From Pholiota molesta (Eukaryota; Basidiomycota; Agaricomycetes; Agaricales; Strophariaceae), in NCBI GenBank assembly GCA_014925825.1, contig JACGCK010000031.1, forward strand, positions 310,001 to 374,000: a stretch of 64,000 nt of DNA. Reading direction: 5' to 3'. Position numbers and translations under genes: made by a program. This document shows positions 57,454 to 64,000 of this stretch, in pieces. Under the pieces are notes generated by a model, which ran no database searches, had not been told where the DNA came from, and saw only the letters and a list, made by a program, of their open reading frames with translations. Within the stretch, counting starts at the first letter, position 1. The number at the start of each line of letters is the position of its first letter.

Positions 57454-60400
57454 ATGCCTGCTAAAGAATATCCCCACAAGCGACCGCGGACAGAGGCCCC
57501 GAATAGAGGGAAGAAGTACGCCAATGCAGCCGAGATACGCTTCGCCCTACGAGCGGATAATCAGGAAAGCCTGACTGAAGGTGAGCGCGAGCGCTTGTTC
57601 TTCTCGTTTGAAGCGCCCGTCTCAACGGCGATGCTCCATAGCCCTCACCACCCTCCGAAGTCAATTGGCTATCAAGTCCACGGAAGAAAAGATCGCGCCG
57701 CAGGATGAAAGACTCGAGTTGGTGAAGCAGTGGATGCAGAGCTCGCCAGGCGCCCATGACTTGTTCTCCGTGTGGGATAACGCGACTTTGGTGAGTTGCT
57801 TGGTGGTTCTCATTGCAGCATGAAATTCTTATAGTTATGCAGCGACAATCCTCGCTCATTTCTCTCGTGGTTTCGATCCTGTCTTCCGTTCTGACGCTTC
57901 TCTCGGCACATTACACCGACCACGCCCTAGGACAACCGATTATGAAGACTCTACTTGTCCCTTCGCGTCTACGCCAATTAAACTCGTATCTCGGTGGTTC
58001 AAATAATGAACTCGTCATCGTGGTTCTAAAACTCTACAACGTTATGTCAAACTTCGCTGGTGGGCATGATCGGAAGGCGGTATTGGAAGGCTTTGGTTGG
58101 GAAATCAAGGTGAGAGCACCCCATTCGCCCGTCCTCTTTTCTTTTTCTCTTACCACAAACCTGCGAAAAAGTCGCTTCCAAAACTGCTGAACATGCGTAG
58201 AAAAACTCATGGAGAGAATGATACAACGGATCCCCTTTTACGCCCTGGTAAGTTTTCAGTATTTCGTGATGTATTGTTAAATTTTCACCGTCCTCCCAGA
58301 CATACGAACTCTTTACGTTTTACTCCTCCTGTCATTCGTGGATGCGGGCAGCTCTAGTCAGATCAAGACTGCATTCCTCGAGCAGCATCGCGAAGCGTTT
58401 CTAGCCATGTTCAAAGGCTTGGTGCACGACCACTACTCGCTGGCACGTCAGATTTTAGAAGTCTGTTGGGCTGGCATCTGGTCGGACGCGAAGGTCAAGC
58501 GAACACTGAAAGTAGGGCTATTCAACGAGACGACTCTCGGACATGTGAGTTTTTAGCGACATCGTCTTATTTGAATTGATATCTGATGCATATATAGCTC
58601 TTTAAACTCTATGACCGCACGCAATCGGATGATGATGACGAAGACCATATTCCAGCGAACCTTGTGCATCATTTCCTTTTGGCTATTTGCACTCGACCGG
58701 GAGTCGGTATCTGCTTCAAAGATCGAGGTTGGTATCCAAGGGAGATGGAAGGGGATGATCTCCTACCCAAGGAAGACGACGAAAGCGCACGAAAAGGCGG
58801 GAAGATATATAATAAGATCCTGGCCAATATTCTGAAGACACTCAAAGTCAACGAAGATTCTCGGCAACAAGAACTCGCTCTCAAGATATTGTCGGCATGT
58901 CCGGAGCTCGTTGCGGGGTCAGTTTTATTGTTTATCAAGAATTAACTCCGTCTTATCTTCTTATAGATACTGGTCAGCAGCAGCATTGACATTGGAACCT
59001 CGACTTTCTTCGAAATGGCTCGCGAATATCTCCGTGTTCGGCAATATCATCTCGCTTCCTGTCCCTTCATCCATGTTCTACATGCCCAATAGTCAGCTAT
59101 ATCAACCCACACCTCCTCCACTTACCACCATTATGGAAAATATCCTACCATCGGTTGGTACCAAAGCCAACTTTTCTAAAGGCCTCCAATCTCCATCGGG
59201 GCTTGTGCAACATTGTACCGCTTTGGCCTTGGCGAGATGCCTCGTCAAATATCACAGCGTATGCGATCAGTTCCACAAAGTAGCGGTGGCATTGGAAGAG
59301 AACGAGGAGGATGGGCAGTGGAACAAGAGGTGCCGAGAGCTTGAGAGGGAAGTCCGCCGCCGCGTACCTGAGTTCCAAGTCGTCATCGGTTTCTCCCAGC
59401 AGAAACACACTGGGCCGCTCAACCAGATCAATTCAACCAAAATCGCGTTGCTCGCGGAAACGGCACAACGGCTGCTCTGGTTATACCACCGGTGTTTGCC
59501 TGCCGTTGTCGCTGAGGCTCGATTCGATGTTGGCAAGTTGCTCCTCGCATTCTCCCAGGAATCTCACGAGGAATCTCAAAGCGATCTCGACGAAAATGAT
59601 GAATCACCAAATACCGCATCTCGATTATATCGCGTCCAGAAACTGCATATCTTGAGCCTTTTGAAAGACAGCGATCAGTTCGTCTGGACTGGTAAAATAG
59701 GTACGCGACGCACGCGATCATCTGGAGTATTCAAAATTTACGGTTTATCTTGTCCTGTTTTTAGCAGCGTTACCTTACACGCCATTCCGTATCCTTCTGA
59801 CCTCCCTGATCTCGACCCCTGTCCCTGCGATTCGTGCGGCTATCGCGTCTCTCCTACAACATATCCTCTCGAACAGTATCCTCTTCCAAGAAGATCCAAA
59901 TGAACCGGACCTCTGGATCAAGGCTCTTCCAAAGCATCGCGTTGCTCTAACCGAAGCGGACGCCACTCTATTCCAAGGCGAGACGGAAGGCCTAATCGCG
60001 TTCCTTGACGACTGTGTGCAACGATGCTTGAAAACACCGTACCGCTACGTCGAGGCCTTGCACAGCGATCCAAACATCACGGGCACGAATGAGCACCGGC
60101 TGGACATGTATCCCAGTCCACTTCTGATGACCGTCATGGAGCAGCTCGACGCAAAAATGAACAACAAGTCGCTGGCGCCCTCGCATCTTTTGGGCGTCAT
60201 ATCGTTCATCCGCAAGATTCTTGTCAACCTCGCTAGCAAAACCTCCAATCTACGTTTCCTGCGGGCATATGCTCGTAGGTTGGACGAGATGTTGCTCATG
60301 GAAAGGCTGTCCCAAGCATCACCGACGTTCTTCACGAGCGTCCGACGAGAAGTGGATATACTCTATGCTAGTCTGTCGTTCGCGTCATTCGCTCCCCCGA

Positions 60401-63400
60401 TCACTACTAGCAGTACATCAGAGATGGAAGGCCATCTAGCCTTGGCGGAGCGGACACCAATTCGTGAGTCGTTTGTTCTCAAAACTTATATTTTGTCATG
60501 CCACTGACCGCATCTGCAAATAGCAAGTAGTAAACGCCTTCGCACTGTTGCTGCCTCCCAGCTGGTTGATTGGTTGCGAACGTTGAACCAGCCTCTCACC
60601 CCTGTTGATTTGAAGCGATTGGTGGGTGTCGTTACCTCCTTGGATCCCTCGATGCTACCTTCCATCGTCGAAAACCTGGTTCCTGGCCAAACAGATTTAT
60701 GGGCTGCTTTCGACCTTGCTTCAAACTTCTCCGAATACCGGCACTCGTGAGGGTTATTTCCTGATTCGATTGACCCGCATCTAATTACATTGCACCTATA
60801 AGACTCACCTTTACCTGGCTGTATATTCATTCCGGTCTCAATGAGATCATAAATGAGGAATGCCAAACTACCTTGATCGAGTCACTTCTCATGCAGAACC
60901 CAGCCCTCATCGAAATTACCCGCGCTGTCTATCTCATTATTCATCGTATTTCCGCTGCTCGCCAAGAAGAGTCCGCTTTAAAGAGTCATTTGACTCTTCT
61001 AGCGCGCTTCATCGTCGCCTCAAAATCAATACTATCATCGACAGATTTGAACGCCCTCAAAGAAATTGTTTTTGTCCAGCCAAGTGCCCTTAGGGATCTC
61101 CTGATGGCCCCGACACCGTCCAACGTTCTTGAAGGCAAGTTAGTATTGATGGTTTTCATCCTTCGGTTATTTTGACATCTTTTTCTCTTTCTAGGAATAA
61201 AATTACTACTTGGCGCTGCAATTGAACCATCTTCAAAAGATGATCGCAAGATCCTTTCTGGCATCAGTGATTACTGGCACAACATTTTGAAAACGGGCCT
61301 CGACAACCAACCTCCAGTTTCAGTAAGTCGAAACAGAGGGCTTTTATTTACTAGAGAATTGATCATCGTCTCCTATTTTTAAAGGTGGAAACCGCTTGCG
61401 CTTGGGTTAAGTATCTGGAATCCGATCAATTATTCGACCTCCTAGATTTCTTTGAAAAAGACTCTCGAAGTACGCTCAAAGCCTCAGCCTTACCCCGATC
61501 AACGTCGTTCTGGATGCTCTATCTAACACGAGCGCCTTCGAATCTCAAGCAGAACAGGCTTTGATTCAGAGACTGCCTCAATTATTGTCTTTGAAATCAG
61601 TCTTGTCAGATTCTCACCTACTGGAACAAGTCATCGCAATTGCTATCGAGGCATCGCTTCCGGTCAGCCTTGATGGGCATTCGCCTGTTTCTACATCCAG
61701 TCCTTCGGGTCTAATCACAGTTATCAAACGTGCTGAGTCTCGCTGGGCTCGGCGAAACCAGGTGGTCGGAGTGGATATTGATATTCGGCCTTTCCTCGTG
61801 CAAGATGCGTTCTCGGACTCAACCGCCAAGATCATATCTTGTCTTCTTTATCGACAACCCTCCTCGCATCAGTCTTTGGTCGACTGGCTGAATCCAGAAA
61901 GCTTACGGAAGCACGATGCTCGATATCTCGTACCCATCCTTTACGCCTTTGTCGATTCTTCAACACCAGGCAGAATGCTTGCGTCCGCAGTCAAGACTGA
62001 TGTCTGGTTACCCTTCATGTCTAAGATTGTTCAAGTGATCGCAGATGTGGATGTACCGTCTGCTCTACGTAGGCGAGCACAAGACTGCCTTATATCTATT
62101 TTGTCGGTTTCTGGTACAGATGCCCCTAAACTTCTGGATGCCGTTGCAGTGGAAATGAAGTCGGCCTCGCGAAGTCTGTCTCACGAACTGCTATCAACTG
62201 GGGTCAAGCTCTCCAGCCAATTTGGCTCCAAGGCAGATTCTGTTGTCTCGCATTTAGTGGATCACGGACTGCAATGGTGCATCGATCAATTCGCAGGAGG
62301 CCAGGATCTGACTGGATGGGAATCATTGATTCGGGGCCTAGGTCTGTACGGTGCATTCCTCAGGGTTTCTATACTCATCTACTTTTATAGCCGGGCTTAT
62401 CAGAGCATCCTCGATAGTCAAAGCTCACTTAGTCGACACGTTACTGACAGTCACCATTCAACACCAATTTTCCAATGTTGATGCCCTCTATCTTGCAGTG
62501 TCGTGCCTTGCCGCTGCGCAATTGAAAGTACGTACGATAAAGATTCTACTTGGCGCTCGTTTGACGTTTTTTCTAGCCTCTCATAGTCAACCGACATCTG
62601 CAAAGTGCTTTACAGCATGTGCAATTTTTCAAGTTATGCGCTAGGTCTTCGACAGACAATCCACGTATCCGTGAGGCAATAATCGAACTCCTCCACTGTC
62701 TTTTTAAGTTGCATCCGCACAATACCTGTCAGATCAGCCATATAGAACCCCTCATTAGAGTGTATCGAGGGACGTTGTCCCGACCCGACATTCAAATTCT
62801 TTCAATATTCCAGTTATTTGAAGCTCAACGCAAACTCTCAGCTACGGCGCTAATTTCGCGATGGTCTTCGGCCTCGAATACATCGTCACAGACTCCACTA
62901 GAAGCACTTCAATCCTTGGATCCCATCGTTGTCCTTCGTACAAGTTTAAATTTCCCTCGCTGGCGTCAATTGGGTGACCAATCAGACCGTACTATTGATT
63001 CTACGGAAGCTGCGCTCTATGATCCGGTCTTCCTCATGCTGTTATTCAGCCAGATGCTCGCAGACCAATCTCCCATGTCAGCTTTTGGATGGATCGAACT
63101 CTTCCGAACCAATGTCGTCTCGTTATTCATTCGGGCGTTGTCGTCGAAAGAGGGCGAGATACGTGATCTTGCTATGTGCCAAATTGTAGGCCTATGGAAG
63201 TTGATGGAGGTAAGTCAGCGCTGTCCCAATTCAATTCGAGTTGCTAATCAAATGAGCAGACCGCAGATCTTCAAGAGAGACCGCACGTATTATATATCCT
63301 CAACCTACTGAAAGACTTGCTGCCTGCTCCAAGCAATAATGCTGCCGAATATCCTTCCCAGCTTCCTACCTACACGACCCTTCTCTTGATGCACGCCTTG

Positions 63401-64000
63401 CGCGCTGTATTCAACCCTTCCAGTTTCATCTACCCCCTCACAGCTCGCTTCCTCCTTCAACGCCCATCGTTGGACACCGCCGACGTGCCAATGCTGTATA
63501 ATCTGCTCTACAGTAGCTCTGATGACCATTGGAAGAAAGAACGTGGTTGGATGATCAAGTTCCTCGCGGATGGGATGGTAGGGTCTGAAGACTGGCGAGC
63601 ACTGAAGAGAAGACATACCTGGGATTTACTTGCAAGCCTCTTCCAGAGTGCCGATGGATTGGATTCTACTCCGCTGAGGATGGGTATCTTAGAGGTTTGT
63701 TTGCTCTGGGTTTATATTGGTCTATAGTATTGAAGTTGTATATTTAGGTCCTCGCGCATTTGACTTGCAACGCCCAAGCCACTACTTCTCTTATATTGAA
63801 ATCTGCTCTTCTTCCCTGGATCGAGATGCAACTTTCACAGCCAACTTCAAAATCCGAAGGCGTCGAGTGGATAAAAATCCTCGAAAATATATTGGTCATC
63901 GTTGATTCCAAGAAAGTGGAGGCATCAACGAATGGCGAATGGCGAGCTGTGATTTGTCGATGTCTGATGTCACTTCTATGTGATAAGAACTCATGTGAGC
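57454..64000 (+). CDS. URB1: URB1/Npa1-like 60S ribosome biogenesis factor (3' end beyond window)
   Basis: Very large nucleolar protein needed for early pre-60S assembly. It starts MPAKEYPHKRPRTEAPNRGK with a basic, probably nuclear-targeting N-terminus. The Npa1 N-terminal domain is recognisable from LRQLNSYLGGSNNELVIVVL, KLYNVMSNFAGGHDRKAVLE and FEW-like FGWEIK, then DIRTLYVLLLLSFVDAG, FKLYDR, HHFLLAICTRPGVGICFKDR, and NIISLPVPSSMFYMPNSQLY. The rest is helical repeat sequence spread over many exons (for example near 59700-61130, 61561-62480, 62619-63690). The gene is still open at the right edge, so the C-terminal domain is not in the window. The family is assigned from motif memory, not a search. 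Confidence 0.85.

Overview
The window looks like nuclear DNA of a basidiomycete fungus, most likely an Agaricomycete. Genes are dense, lie on both strands and are cut by many short GT-AG introns of about 50-60 nt. The content fits: fungal housekeeping proteins (FUR1, CCT2, PMT1, class II aldolase, ALE1-type acyltransferase, URB1), a small expansion of CYP63-like P450s, DUF6533 and other basidiomycete membrane proteins, an F-box protein and HET-domain proteins. All gene models were made by eye from splice signals and family knowledge; no search was run.

Layout. 0.4-1.8 kb: an NAD(P)-binding Rossmann protein with an apparent frameshift. 2.2-3.0 kb: three intron-containing tRNA genes on the minus strand (two Gly-GCC, one Thr-TGT). 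4.0-5.2 kb: uracil phosphoribosyltransferase, convergent with a P450 (5.6-8.3 kb). 10.3-12.4 kb: CCT2. 13.4-16.9 kb: a tandem pair of 7TM proteins. 17.5-20.8 kb: PMT1. 21.8-23.5 kb: a DUF6533 membrane protein. 23.8-24.6 kb: a doubtful small gene. 24.9-27.4 kb: a DHA2-type MFS transporter. 28.2-29.8 kb: fructose-bisphosphate aldolase with 12-nt and 6-nt exons. 54.7-56.8 kb: a membrane-bound lysophospholipid acyltransferase. 57.5 kb to the right edge: URB1, which runs out of the window.

The accessory part is 30.2-53.5 kb. It carries a large diverged inverted duplication. Each arm holds a secreted, cationic six-cysteine peptide gene and, facing it, a HET-domain gene. In the right arm the HET gene is followed by a complete P450 and an F-box gene. 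On the left the same order appears in broken form: an orphan P450 first exon (34.0 kb), then an unrelated complete P450, then a second P450 first-exon relic fused to F-box relics (37.6-38.9 kb). Between the arms lie a GC-rich PHO80-like cyclin gene and an alpha/beta hydrolase gene. The right HET gene has a premature stop.

The most promising novelty is the duplicated pair of a HET protein and a defensin-like secreted peptide. The peptide copies keep all six cysteines and the charge pattern despite sequence divergence, which suggests selection. A role in antagonism or self/non-self response is inference only.
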